From IMG/VR virus record IMGVR_UViG_3300033149_006435, positions 1-48,755 of that record: a stretch of DNA of 48,755 bases, one strand, 5' to 3'. The position numbers and the translations under genes were made by a program. The first letter of the stretch is position 1; each line of letters begins with the position of its first letter. The stretch is from a virus. Below, in pieces: positions 40,542-48,755 of the stretch. Below the pieces are notes generated by a model. That model searched no databases. It worked only from the letters and a program-made list of their open reading frames with translations, and had not been told where the DNA came from.

Positions 40542-41282
40542 ATGAACTTGTTGGAAGTAAGAATAGATTTTATTAAAAAGAGCGGGTTTCGAGATTTGGT
40601 CAAGCGCGGTGGTTACGCAGATAACGGAGCCAACGCCTTTATACAAAGTGGGGCAAGGCTGCTCGACACCCTTCAGCCCAACCCTGCTTGTATCAGGTCG
40701 CACTTGACTGACTTGACGGAGAACCAGTATCAGGTTACTTTCTCTGACTGTCGTGTGGTCGACTCTGTGTGGGTGATAGACGAAGATGGCGGGAGAGATA
40801 ACCAACTGAAGAGGAAAACAATAGGGGAACTTAGAGACCTTTACCCAGGCCCCTTTAGTGATATAGACACAGGTATACCGGCCTATTATGCTCCACTAAT
40901 AGGAGTTGACCCATCCATGCAAGATGCTGTGGCGGGCGATTATAGTGCCGACTTCCTCGACCTTCTGTTTGGGAAGGCCTACGCGACGACTGGTATTATA
41001 ATCATGCCTCCGGCAGACCAGGCGTATACGCTGGAGGTGCATGGGAGATGGTTCACTAAGAGGTTAGAGGAGGATACTGACGAGAGCTGGTGGAGCATTA
41101 ATAGGCCGGAGTTGTTAGTGTTAGCAGCTATGTGTGTGAGGGAAATGTTCTTTAGGAACACTGAGGGGGTTAGGGGCTATCTTGACCCAAACTTCGGCTC
41201 CCTCGCGTTGATGCTGAAAGGTATTGATAGAGATATGGCCGCCCAGGAGGCTATAAATAGTGGGAGGAGGATAGTAGGATGA
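40542..41282 (+). CDS. head-to-tail adaptor (tail tubular protein A-like)
   Basis: A 246-residue protein, mostly helical at both ends with a beta middle (CRVVDSVWVIDEDG, YTLEVHGRWFTKRL). Length, helical C-terminus (LLVLAAMCVREMFFRNTEG) and place between capsid and nozzle genes match podovirus adaptor proteins that extend the portal. ATG 40542 is used because of the palindrome-borne ribosome site. The upstream in-frame extension would cross the hairpin. Confidence 0.75.
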   Translation: MNLLEVRIDFIKKSGFRDLVKRGGYADNGANAFIQSGARLLDTLQPNPACIRSHLTDLTENQYQVTFSDCRVVDSVWVIDEDGGRDNQLKRKTIGELRDLYPGPFSDIDTGIPAYYAPLIGVDPSMQDAVAGDYSADFLDLLFGKAYATTGIIIMPPADQAYTLEVHGRWFTKRLEEDTDESWWSINRPELLVLAAMCVREMFFRNTEGVRGYLDPNFGSLALMLKGIDRDMAAQEAINSGRRIVG

Positions 41283-41659
41283 GTCATAAAAGGACGTTCA
41301 TCTCTACAAGAGACAAGGTGAAGAGGCTGCCGAAGCCTAAGTATGTGCCTTGTCACGTATACGTCACCTCCCTCTCTTTAGACGGCTCGTTTGCAGAGCT
41401 GCATAAGATGACTTTTAACAAGGCTGGACGTGTGCGAGGTGGCTCCGTCGTATTCCGTATCTTGTCCCAAGATATGACTCCATTAAAAATAAGTTTGCCA
41501 AACGGAGAGTCATGGACGATCCCAGTGAGCCAGGGGAGGAATACCGTAAAGTTCAACTGTCCTGTAAAGAAGGGTTCAAAGTTGGTGTTTGAGATCGGAG
41601 GCACGGTCGAGATAAGAGATGCCTATATATGGTATGAGTTTGCGGAGGGTGCAAAGTGA
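41279..41659 (+). CDS. small tail-associated beta protein
   Basis: A 126-residue protein starting with ATGA overlap. Beta-rich (PLKISLPNGESWTIPVSQGR, KGSKLVFEIGGTVEIRDAYI), it is likely a small structural component of the tail. No family was recognised. The nozzle gene starts inside its stop (GTGA). Confidence 0.65.
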   Translation: MSHKRTFISTRDKVKRLPKPKYVPCHVYVTSLSLDGSFAELHKMTFNKAGRVRGGSVVFRILSQDMTPLKISLPNGESWTIPVSQGRNTVKFNCPVKKGSKLVFEIGGTVEIRDAYIWYEFAEGAK

Positions 41660-44151
41660 GGGAGTATCCACTGAGCTTGAAAGACTCACTAAAGGTTGGG
41701 CTAAGGAGAGATCATAGGTTGGGGAGGAACGCCCCTGGCCTAATCGAGTGTGTTAACCTCAAGCCTCTCGATGGCTCCCTTGTATTTGCCGAGGCCCCAA
41801 CTCAGCCATTCCCTACGCCTCCAACCATACAGTGGCCTTATCCTCAGCTTATTAGGGGTAAGGGGAGAACCCTTCTTGTAGAGAAGAGTGCGCTTTACTA
41901 TGTTAACGAGGCAACGTGGGGTCTCACCAACATCCCTGTATACAACTTATTAGGGACGTTGAATAGCCTTATAGTCAACGGCGCTTTCTCCACCGACCCC
42001 GACATAGGGCCTACGTGGGCGTACGGAAGTCAGTGGGTGTGGGCTGACGGTAGGATGGAGAGAACTCCTGGCTCCGGCGACCCTGTCGGCGACGGTAATG
42101 AGCTGATTATTGATGGTGATTTTGACGCGGTAGAGGGCGATGGGAATTTGCCTCATTCAGACTATTGGTCGTGGAGTAATATCAATTATCGCTTACACGC
42201 TGGCAGTAGCCCTCCAGCTAAGACTTGTGTTTGTATAGGAGATAAGGCGTTTTATCTTGGAAGCGATACCTTTACTCCCGAGGCTGGGCAAAAGTATGTT
42301 GTTAGCTTCGAGCTTTACGCTTGTGCTGATATAAGCGGTTGTGTTTGGGCGAGTGAGTATGGTGATAGTGGGGAGGCTATTAGAGCTTCGCTTGGAGGAG
42401 CCAACGGTCCTTACTACAACTCAGACGGGGTAAAGCTACTTACCATTACTGCAGAGGATGCTAGCGGGTTTCAGCTTAACGGGGTGGCCGACTCTTACAG
42501 TGGTAGGAAGATGTTTGTCGATAATATTTCTGTGCAAAAGTGGGATCACGACGAGAGCGTAGGCCCGGATAGCCTATACCAACTCTTTACAGATATGGTG
42601 TCTTCCCCTGTGGAAGGGAAACGATACAAAGTAACATATACTGTGACTTGTAGTGCTGGAACAGTAACCATGGCTTTGGGTGGTACTAGTGGGGAGACAA
42701 GAAGCGCCTCTGGCACGTACACCGATTTCGTGGTATGTGGTTCTGGCGATAGGATTAACTTTCTGGCTAGTGAGACCTTTGAGGGGTCTATTGATGACGT
42801 GAAAGTTATGGAAGACATACAGCCTGGCGATGGCAACGGCTGGCACTTTATGGACTTCTTCGATGTCTGGGCTTTGTTCAATACGAAGAGTACAGTCTTT
42901 GTATTAAAGAGGTCTGCCCTTGGCGGCAACGACGTGGCACAAGTGCAGAATGAGGTGACTATTAAGACTGGCTGCGCTCATAGGGGAAGGGCGATTATGG
43001 GAGGCTTTGACGCCAGTAACTTTTGGAAGTCCCAGTGGGTCACTTTTTGGAACAGTTGGATAAGCAAGATGGGTTTGTCTCTGCCTACCATTTCTGGTAC
43101 GGGCCCTGGCGGTAACTTTGTTATGTGGAGTACTATCGGCGGCGGCGACGCTTTCAACGTACTCTTCCCCGCCACAGCCCAAGAGGGGCTGGTAGGCAGC
43201 CCTACGACTGACGGGTCGTTGGGGGAGTCGATAGGTGGAGCGTCAGGGTCACAAACGGAGATTACAGACCCTTATGCAACTGGGGAGGAGATACATTCAG
43301 CAGACAGGCCTCTTATATTTGACTTGTTTGAGAGAGGAGAGTGGGGCCTCATGCCAATGCCTTGGCAAGGGGACGTGCTTCATGTTAGGCCTCTTGGAGA
43401 AGCGGTGATGGTTTATGGAGAGGACGGGGTGGCTGCCCTGACTTTATTCCCAGGAGATGGCGTGGTGCCACCGACCTACGGGTTGAAAGAGCTTAATATA
43501 AGAGTTGGGGTGAAGAGTAGGGACGCTGTTGGAGGTGACGAGAGCAGTCACGTTTATATTGACGCAAAAGGCGCCTTGTGGGCAATAGGCCTTAGCTTGG
43601 AGCCTGTGAGGCTAGGTTACCAAGAGATTTTCAAGGACCTCGATAATATAATGATCTCCCATAACCCTGGCGGAGGTCAGGGAGGGGAGTTTTACATATC
43701 CAACGGGCGCACTTGCTATGTCTTGACTAAGGATGGTTTGGGTAGCGTTGATATGCCCATATCATCCCTAGCCTATATAGATGGCACGGTGTACGCGCCT
43801 AATATGAGACTCTCTGGAGACACTACCTTATGCAGCATTAAGAGCGACACGTTTGATATGGGCGTTAGTGGGATGAAGACTATACGGGTGGTGAAGGTGG
43901 CCGCTGATCTTTTGTATAATGTAAGAGTTATTATACATTATTGTAGTGATTTTGAGAGTGGCGAGTTTGAGGAGAGCGAACCTATAGAATGTAATGAGGC
44001 TGGGGTGGCTTATCCAGGAATTACGGCGTACTCTTTCAGATTGGAGGTGTTAGGGGAGAGGAAGCCTGGAGAGTATCCATCTATAAATGACGTCGGTATA
44101 GGTTGGTGCCTGATAGATAAAAGATATACGAGAGGTATTTATGCTAGTTAA
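41656..44151 (+). CDS. tail nozzle (tail tubular protein B-like) with carbohydrate-binding inserts
   Basis: An 831-residue protein from GTG 41656. The outer parts (CVNLKPLDGSLVFAEAPTQP, LLVEKSALYYVNE; later GEAVMVYGEDGVAALTLFPG, SHVYIDAKGALWAIGL) are the beta-propeller of podovirus nozzles. Residues about 106-385 hold jelly-roll carbohydrate-binding modules. One begins GAFSTDPDIGPTWAYG, is interrupted near residue 143 by a second (LIIDGDFDAVEG ... MFVDNISVQKW), and resumes near residue 301 (GKRYKVTYTVTCSAGTVTMA ... GSIDDVKVMED). They probably bind host surface glycans. Confidence 0.85.
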   Translation: MREYPLSLKDSLKVGLRRDHRLGRNAPGLIECVNLKPLDGSLVFAEAPTQPFPTPPTIQWPYPQLIRGKGRTLLVEKSALYYVNEATWGLTNIPVYNLLGTLNSLIVNGAFSTDPDIGPTWAYGSQWVWADGRMERTPGSGDPVGDGNELIIDGDFDAVEGDGNLPHSDYWSWSNINYRLHAGSSPPAKTCVCIGDKAFYLGSDTFTPEAGQKYVVSFELYACADISGCVWASEYGDSGEAIRASLGGANGPYYNSDGVKLLTITAEDASGFQLNGVADSYSGRKMFVDNISVQKWDHDESVGPDSLYQLFTDMVSSPVEGKRYKVTYTVTCSAGTVTMALGGTSGETRSASGTYTDFVVCGSGDRINFLASETFEGSIDDVKVMEDIQPGDGNGWHFMDFFDVWALFNTKSTVFVLKRSALGGNDVAQVQNEVTIKTGCAHRGRAIMGGFDASNFWKSQWVTFWNSWISKMGLSLPTISGTGPGGNFVMWSTIGGGDAFNVLFPATAQEGLVGSPTTDGSLGESIGGASGSQTEITDPYATGEEIHSADRPLIFDLFERGEWGLMPMPWQGDVLHVRPLGEAVMVYGEDGVAALTLFPGDGVVPPTYGLKELNIRVGVKSRDAVGGDESSHVYIDAKGALWAIGLSLEPVRLGYQEIFKDLDNIMISHNPGGGQGGEFYISNGRTCYVLTKDGLGSVDMPISSLAYIDGTVYAPNMRLSGDTTLCSIKSDTFDMGVSGMKTIRVVKVAADLLYNVRVIIHYCSDFESGEFEESEPIECNEAGVAYPGITAYSFRLEVLGERKPGEYPSINDVGIGWCLIDKRYTRGIYAS

Positions 44152-44584
44152 GCTGTCTGTTGATGGAGTAACTAAGCTTTGGGGGGAGTTGAAGAGAGCT
44201 GCTGTGATGGCCGTCCCTCCCAACGTGTCTGATTTGGAAGAGCACACCAACAACGTGCTTGCAGCTATACTTAGGGGAGACCTGGAGTGTTGGATTATAG
44301 CAGATGAGAAGAGTAGCCCGGATAGGCGTGCTAAGGGAGTGGCTTTTACAGGGACTGTGATGGATAGCTTTTCCATGACTAAGAACCTCCTCATCTACGG
44401 CGTCTTTAGTTATGAGAGAGTTAGTATGAGGTTGTGGAGGGAGGGGTTGGAGACTTTGAGGAAGGAAGCTGAGAAGAGGGGATGTAGATATATTATAGGA
44501 TATACAAGTGAGCCGAGGATGATTGAGATAGCTAATATGTTAGGCGGGGATACAAGTACTATTCTCGTTAGACTGGAGGTGTGA
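44141..44584 (+). CDS. GNAT-fold-like internal virion protein
   Basis: A 147-residue protein starting 11 bases inside the nozzle gene. The pattern (VLAAILRGDLECWIIADEK, a central hairpin GVAFTGTVMD, then LRKEAEKRGCRYIIGYTSEP and a closing strand) is that of a GNAT acetyltransferase-like fold, found in short proteins at the start of podovirus internal-protein clusters. The usual acetyl-CoA Q/RxxGxG/A motif is not seen, so it is probably structural. Confidence 0.65.
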   Translation: MLVKLSVDGVTKLWGELKRAAVMAVPPNVSDLEEHTNNVLAAILRGDLECWIIADEKSSPDRRAKGVAFTGTVMDSFSMTKNLLIYGVFSYERVSMRLWREGLETLRKEAEKRGCRYIIGYTSEPRMIEIANMLGGDTSTILVRLEV

Positions 44585-44586
44585 TA

Positions 44587-45651
44587 ATGGCTGGATCGGG
44601 AGGAGCAAATAGTTGGCCGGAGTATATGCAGTCTACGCACATGATCGCGATGACTGGTCAGGAGGCGAAGGAGACTATATACGATCATTTGTCCTCTCTT
44701 GACCTTGATTTAGCACAGGACATCCACGACGCGAAACACAGCAACCCATTTGCTGCTGCCGTGGCGTACGATCCTGAAGAGATACTTGAAGCTGTGCAGG
44801 CCCGCTTTGACGTTTTTGACGCCGTTGTAGGCGGTTTGGATGAAGAGGCAGACTGGCTATCTATGTATATCAAGGCCAGGAATGGCGTGATTTTGGATCG
44901 TACGAGCGGGCTTCGTGAGCCTGATGATCTTCCAATCGAAGACGCGGTTATTGTAGATGATGTTGACGTGGACGCTGCTGTTAGTGAGTTTGATAGGAAT
45001 AGCGTCCCCACGCTAATGCGCTCTGTTAATAGGCTTGCCGGCTCCATGGTTTCCATAAATGCAGTACACAGCTCCGCGTTTATCTTAGGCCTTGCCAAGC
45101 TGGAGGGGGAACACGTGGGAAGGGTGGAGAAGTATAGGGCTGATTTGGAGATTCAGAGTAAGACCAATAGGCAGACTCTTCAAGCAAACGCTGATATGAA
45201 GGAGAGGGAGCTTAAGAGTATTGAGGCAAGGGATAAGAGGGCGCTGACTGTGGCCAACCAGAGGTTTGATAAGGACATTGAGCATAGGGAGAATGTAACT
45301 CTTGCTCAGCAGAGGGCCGACGCCGTGATAAGGATGGTGCAGATGCTTGCCACAAAGTTGGAGAGTGGCAGGGCGGCGGCGGTAGTTCAGACTGAGATAG
45401 CTAGAATTACTGGGGACGCTTATCATAGACAGGCTGAGGCCGACTTGGAGATAAGTGAGCAGGACGCTCTGTGGGACGTGAGTCTTTATACGCCGCTTGC
45501 CAACTTTATGGCGTCTATTATGGGAGCTCCTATGCAACCTAAGGGTTTGAGTAAGGGACAAAAGATAGTCTCCGGAGCTCTTAGTGGGGCGGCTGCTGGT
45601 GCACAGATCGGATCGGCTGGGCCGCCGTTGGTGGCCTGGCCGGAGCTATAG
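44587..45651 (+). CDS. internal virion protein with apparent frameshift at the C-terminus
   Basis: A 354-residue protein from ATG 44587 (GGAGG 7 bases upstream). A helical body with a long coiled coil (residues about 195-300) leads to a C-terminal glycine-zipper, SGALSGAAAGAQIGSA, typical of membrane-inserting ejection proteins. The zipper breaks off at PPLVAWPEL. Adding one G to the GGG at 45619-45621 restores GAAVGGLAGAIGGAL and a stop at 45663-45665. So there is a 1-base deletion, an assembly error, or a frameshift site. Confidence 0.75.
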   Translation: MAGSGGANSWPEYMQSTHMIAMTGQEAKETIYDHLSSLDLDLAQDIHDAKHSNPFAAAVAYDPEEILEAVQARFDVFDAVVGGLDEEADWLSMYIKARNGVILDRTSGLREPDDLPIEDAVIVDDVDVDAAVSEFDRNSVPTLMRSVNRLAGSMVSINAVHSSAFILGLAKLEGEHVGRVEKYRADLEIQSKTNRQTLQANADMKERELKSIEARDKRALTVANQRFDKDIEHRENVTLAQQRADAVIRMVQMLATKLESGRAAAVVQTEIARITGDAYHRQAEADLEISEQDALWDVSLYTPLANFMASIMGAPMQPKGLSKGQKIVSGALSGAAAGAQIGSAGPPLVAWPEL

Positions 45652-45673
45652 GTGGAGCGTTATAGAAAGCTAA

Positions 45674-45696
45674 CTTTGGTAAATAATTTACCGTAG
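45674..45696 (+). promoter_or_regulatory. 23-bp palindrome, copy 9 of 9
   Basis: Copy with one changed base in the right arm (CCGTAG). It therefore lacks the AAAGG ribosome site, and a separate GGGAGG follows before ATG 45715. Confidence 0.8.
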
Positions 45697-45714
45697 AGCG
45701 GGAGGACGACAATC

Positions 45715-46806
45715 ATGCCGAGAAGACTGGATACAATTGACTTGTTGCATTGGGAATATCCTACTGATCTTACATCTTATCCAGGTGAAAAGAAGCTCCT
45801 GTCTAGCCCGAATGTAATTAGAGACATCGTGGGCGGCCAGAGCGTCAATCCTCAACGGAATCTCACGTCGCCTCCCCGGCAGGCTCAGCAAGCTCAAAAG
45901 CCACGAAGTACGTCTGTTGCTGGTATATCCGGCCTTTTAGCCGATCTTGCCCAGGCCTTTAGTGCTTCTGACCCTCAAAGCTGGCAGCACCAGCTAGGCG
46001 CCATGGTAGCGGCAAAGGCCACTGCGGATGTTTATAGTAAGTATGCTAAGAACTTGAAAGCGAAAAGCCCTATGGAGGGCTTGACTCCACTAGAGAGAGC
46101 AAGGATAACGCCAGAGCAACGTGCGGCCGGTATGGAGGCCATAGTGGCTGGAACGAAGATGAGGCAGGCGGAGAGAGGGCTGGATATAGAGGAGAAGCGT
46201 GCAGAGGCTGTGAAGGGGTACTATGAAAGTATGGAGGACTATTACGAGTTTTTGAAGACCAAGACTCCTGAAGAGAGGGCGCAATATAAGATAGTAGAGA
46301 CGGAAGACGGAATAATTTCGTATAACCCTGTTACGAAGGAGTCCCATATCATAGGGCAGGCTCCCAAAAGGGCAGAGAAGCCTGTAGGAGAAATGCCGGC
46401 TGGGCAGAAGGCCAATCTTATAAGAGGTCTGGTGAGGGATGCTGCAACTGAGGCTGGTAGGGAGCTAGAGATGCAGGGAATTGGGCAGGTGGTTATGAAC
46501 GCTGACGGCTCTGTCTCCTTCCGCTTTCGCGACCCCAACGTTGACCCAAGAGTGTGGGAGACTGCGAAACAGCGGGCTCTCTTTAGGTCGGTTAGGCAGC
46601 AGCTGGACGCTGGTACTATAGATGAGAAAACGGCCAACGCTATTCTTGGTATAGAGGAGCCAGCAGTGACTCCAGATAGAGCCGTGGAGTACGTGCCTGG
46701 TAAGGCTTATCAACCTGGAGAGTACTTCCTCTTAGAAGGTGTTCTCCACCAGGTAGCTGCCGACGGAAAGAATTATTTTAAAGTGGAAGGGCAAGGAGGT
46801 AAATAG
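45715..46806 (+). CDS. internal virion protein
   Basis: A 363-residue, largely helical protein with Gln/Ala-rich and coiled-coil stretches (residues about 130-180) and a small C-terminal beta domain (AVEYVPGKAYQPGEYFLLEG). Place between two ejection-type proteins and composition fit a T7 gp15-like role in the core that passes DNA through the envelope. Its stop TAG overlaps the next start by one base. Confidence 0.7.
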   Translation: MPRRLDTIDLLHWEYPTDLTSYPGEKKLLSSPNVIRDIVGGQSVNPQRNLTSPPRQAQQAQKPRSTSVAGISGLLADLAQAFSASDPQSWQHQLGAMVAAKATADVYSKYAKNLKAKSPMEGLTPLERARITPEQRAAGMEAIVAGTKMRQAERGLDIEEKRAEAVKGYYESMEDYYEFLKTKTPEERAQYKIVETEDGIISYNPVTKESHIIGQAPKRAEKPVGEMPAGQKANLIRGLVRDAATEAGRELEMQGIGQVVMNADGSVSFRFRDPNVDPRVWETAKQRALFRSVRQQLDAGTIDEKTANAILGIEEPAVTPDRAVEYVPGKAYQPGEYFLLEGVLHQVAADGKNYFKVEGQGGK

Positions 46807-48755
46807 TGCCTACTCTTGAAGAGCTTAATAGAAGGCTGTCTGGTCAGACTACTGAAGAGCCCAGCAGTGTTGGCGAGCTGAGACCGCTTGCAGAGCTTAA
46901 TAAAAGGTACGCCCCTGCTCCAGCCCCGGCTCCAGCTGCGCCTACGCCCGAGCCCGTCAGTGCTCCTAAGGAGTTGTACAAGGGTCTAATGCGTGGTGGG
47001 ATCGGCTTGTATGGGAGCATAGCTGGGACGTTGCCGAGGATGCTAGGCGAAGTGTATGGTGCTGAGACTCTTGCTAAGTTTGGACAGTTCGAGCAAGCCT
47101 GGGCTGCTGCAGAAAAGGAGAAGTATAAGAAGCATCCAGAGCTGCGAGCCAGTATATGGGAGACCAAAGGCGGAGTGTTCGTGAAACAGCCTGCCGCGTG
47201 GCTGGCGGCTAACGTGGGCGAGATAATGCCATCCTTTGCCGCATCTGTCGTCCCTGGCGTCGGCGCGCATAGGCTGGCTACTATAGCCGGCTGGGGTAGT
47301 AAGGCTATCAAGTTTGCTACAGCACTGGCTGCTGGAGTGGGCGGTGGCAGCCTGGAAGGTCTGGCGCTCTACGATGAGCTAAGGGATAAGGGGTATAGCC
47401 CCGACGATGCTGCTGCTAGGGGTGCCCTTATGTTAATAGGTAGTGGCCTCCTTAACGCGTACCAAGTGGGAAAGCTGGTGACTCCTGGAGTTAGGAGTCG
47501 TATGGTTCACTTGATAAAGAGTGGTGCTGTTGAGGGATGGACTGAGTGGGCTGAAGAGCCCCTTGCTGGAGCGTTGTCTGGTGAGCTGGCTGCAGGGAGT
47601 AGACAGATGTTTGTAGAGAGGATGAAGAATAGCCTTGATGTACTCCTCGCAGCCGGTGTTACTGGCGGCATAGGTGGTGCCGCTGTAAGTCGTGTTGAGG
47701 CTCCAGCAAAGCCGTCGCCTGGGACTGCCAAAGAGATAGCGGAGGAGGCTGAGGCAGCAGGGTACGTTGGGCCTAAGATAACTGTTGAAGAGGTAGGTGG
47801 AGCCGAGCAAGCCGACTTTGTAGATAAGCGTGTTGAGGAGCTGGGGTCTTATGAGGCAGTGAGAGAGGCTTATCCGGGAGAGAGTGCGGTTGATAGGTAT
47901 GCTAAGACAAAAGCAGAAGAATTATTTGGTAGGGGTGGGCCTGTGGAGACTCCTTCGTTAGGTCAGGTCGAGGCTGAGCAGGCTGCTAAAGAGCTGGTTG
48001 CGGAGCCAGCTGAAGGGAAGGTAGAAGAGGAAGGAGTCTCCGAGCCTACCCCTATGGATGACATAGAAGCACAGGCAAGGAAGTGGGAGGAGAAGGCCGA
48101 TGCCTTGGTCATAGAGCTTGAGAAGCTTGATGCCGAGTTTTTGGAAGCTGATGAGGAGACGAGGAGAAAGCTGGAAAGGAAGATGGAGAAGCTTGAGAAA
48201 AAGGTGGATGCCTACACTGAGAAGGCTAACACTCTGCGTGGTAGGCCGCCTGAGGTAATAGCTAGGGAGGCTGAGGAAGGACGGAGGTTGGATGAAATAG
48301 CTAAGGTAAAGGAGGAGCTTCGTGTCATCTATCCTTATATGAGTGATGATGAATTGGAGCATGCCGCAAAGCGGCATCTTGCCTGGACTGCTGCTTCTAT
48401 GTATCAGCCGAAGGAGTTTACTAAAAGGGAGCCTGAGCCAGGGATGAGTAGGCGAGACCTTGAAATAGCTACGGGAAAGAAAGGGGAAGAGCTTAGGCAA
48501 GAGCTCCGCAATCTTGGATGGAGCGACGAAGAGATAGAGGGCTCCGTCTTTTACGGGCCTGAGCCCACACCCACGCCCGAGCCTGCCGTCCCAGAGATAG
48601 AAGAGGAGGCCGTCCCAGAAGAAATTCCTGGTGTGGAGATCGAGGAAGAAGAAAAAGGGGTTAATATAGAAGACACTCTGGAGCCGCAAGAGAGGGCCGC
48701 GTTTGACGCCCTTATAGAGTCTGGCTTGGTTGATAAGGATGGTGCAAGACGTGTC
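46806..48755 (+). CDS. giant internal virion/ejection protein, N-terminal third (continues at base 1)
   Basis: First 650 residues of a 1916-residue protein. GTG 46806 lies 5 bases after GGAGGT. There is a Pro/Ala-rich start, then several Gly/Ala-rich hydrophobic segments (FATALAAGVGGGSLEGLALY, VLLAAGVTGGIGGAAV) that could insert into membranes, then a segment near residues 338-365 (GSYEAVREAYPGESAVDRYA) repeated later in the protein. A strong coiled coil (residues about 418-480) and an acidic linker lead off the window. At position 48755 the frame joins base 115. Confidence 0.85.
   Translation, partial: MPTLEELNRRLSGQTTEEPSSVGELRPLAELNKRYAPAPAPAPAAPTPEPVSAPKELYKGLMRGGIGLYGSIAGTLPRMLGEVYGAETLAKFGQFEQAWAAAEKEKYKKHPELRASIWETKGGVFVKQPAAWLAANVGEIMPSFAASVVPGVGAHRLATIAGWGSKAIKFATALAAGVGGGSLEGLALYDELRDKGYSPDDAAARGALMLIGSGLLNAYQVGKLVTPGVRSRMVHLIKSGAVEGWTEWAEEPLAGALSGELAAGSRQMFVERMKNSLDVLLAAGVTGGIGGAAVSRVEAPAKPSPGTAKEIAEEAEAAGYVGPKITVEEVGGAEQADFVDKRVEELGSYEAVREAYPGESAVDRYAKTKAEELFGRGGPVETPSLGQVEAEQAAKELVAEPAEGKVEEEGVSEPTPMDDIEAQARKWEEKADALVIELEKLDAEFLEADEETRRKLERKMEKLEKKVDAYTEKANTLRGRPPEVIAREAEEGRRLDEIAKVKEELRVIYPYMSDDELEHAAKRHLAWTAASMYQPKEFTKREPEPGMSRRDLEIATGKKGEELRQELRNLGWSDEEIEGSVFYGPEPTPTPEPAVPEIEEEAVPEEIPGVEIEEEEKGVNIEDTLEPQERAAFDALIESGLVDKDGARRV
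48642..48755. repeat. terminal direct repeat, right copy
   Basis: Exact copy of bases 1-114; see the left copy. Joining the two gives a circular map of 48641 bp. Confidence 0.95.

Noticed and set aside
4292-45696. Nine palindromes as CRISPR repeats, insertion-sequence ends or intrinsic terminators
   Set aside because: They are single, kilobases apart, have no flanking target duplications and no T-run on the sense side.
1-48755. Lysogeny module or phage RNA polymerase
   Set aside because: No integrase, excisionase, partition pair, recognisable repressor or single-subunit RNA polymerase was found; the ParB domain belongs to a methyltransferase fusion.

Overview
The window is a complete tailed-phage genome assembled as a circle. 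Bases 1-114 recur exactly as bases 48642-48755, and one giant virion gene reads through the joint without losing frame, so the unique length is about 48641 bp. No integrase, repressor, tRNA, phage RNA polymerase or CRISPR array was recognised. The tail gene set, with no tape measure, sheath or baseplate genes, points to a short-tailed podovirus-like phage. The host cannot be named. Shine-Dalgarno (SD) sites are strong AGGAGG types and the promoters look like sigma70, so the host is probably a bacterium. Coding strands are purine-rich, with much AGG/AGA for Arg and ATA for Ile.

Two divergent arms meet near 23.7-25.1 kb. The left arm (about 24.8 down to 3.8 kb, minus strand) carries the early and replication genes. 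From 23.6 to 15.3 kb there are about 24 tightly packed small genes: zinc ribbons, a SWIM finger, a Myb-like protein, a metallopeptidase-like protein, two low-complexity repeat proteins, a pair of paralogues and a 38-residue membrane peptide. From 15.2 to 3.8 kb come an ATP-dependent DNA ligase, a DUF4406 protein, a Cas4/RecB-like nuclease, a Sak4-like RecA-fold ATPase, a DEDDh exonuclease, a DUF669-like ssDNA-binding protein, a ParB-methyltransferase fusion, a family A DNA polymerase with an N-terminal uracil-DNA glycosylase domain, and a DUF3987-like helicase. Together these form a replication, recombination and repair module.

The right arm (25.1 to 48.7 kb and across the joint to 3.9 kb, plus strand) holds small basic and zinc-ribbon proteins, the small terminase, three appendage or adhesin-like proteins with secretion-type N-termini, a lysis cassette (amidase and two membrane proteins), the large terminase, portal, scaffold, small head proteins, a DUF5309/SU10-like major capsid protein, head-tail adaptor, tail nozzle, and ejection-type internal proteins ending in a 1916-residue protein.

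The least expected content is non-coding. A 23-bp palindrome occurs nine times at gene boundaries around the genome, nearly always in the same orientation relative to transcription. Three intergenic stretches fold as elaborate RNAs, one with a 7-bp loop-to-loop pseudoknot. The 450-bp AT-rich region between the arms holds a 29-bp inverted repeat built on the same half-site as the palindrome and looks like a replication origin. Two leftward promoters share a 15-base box directly upstream of TTGACA.
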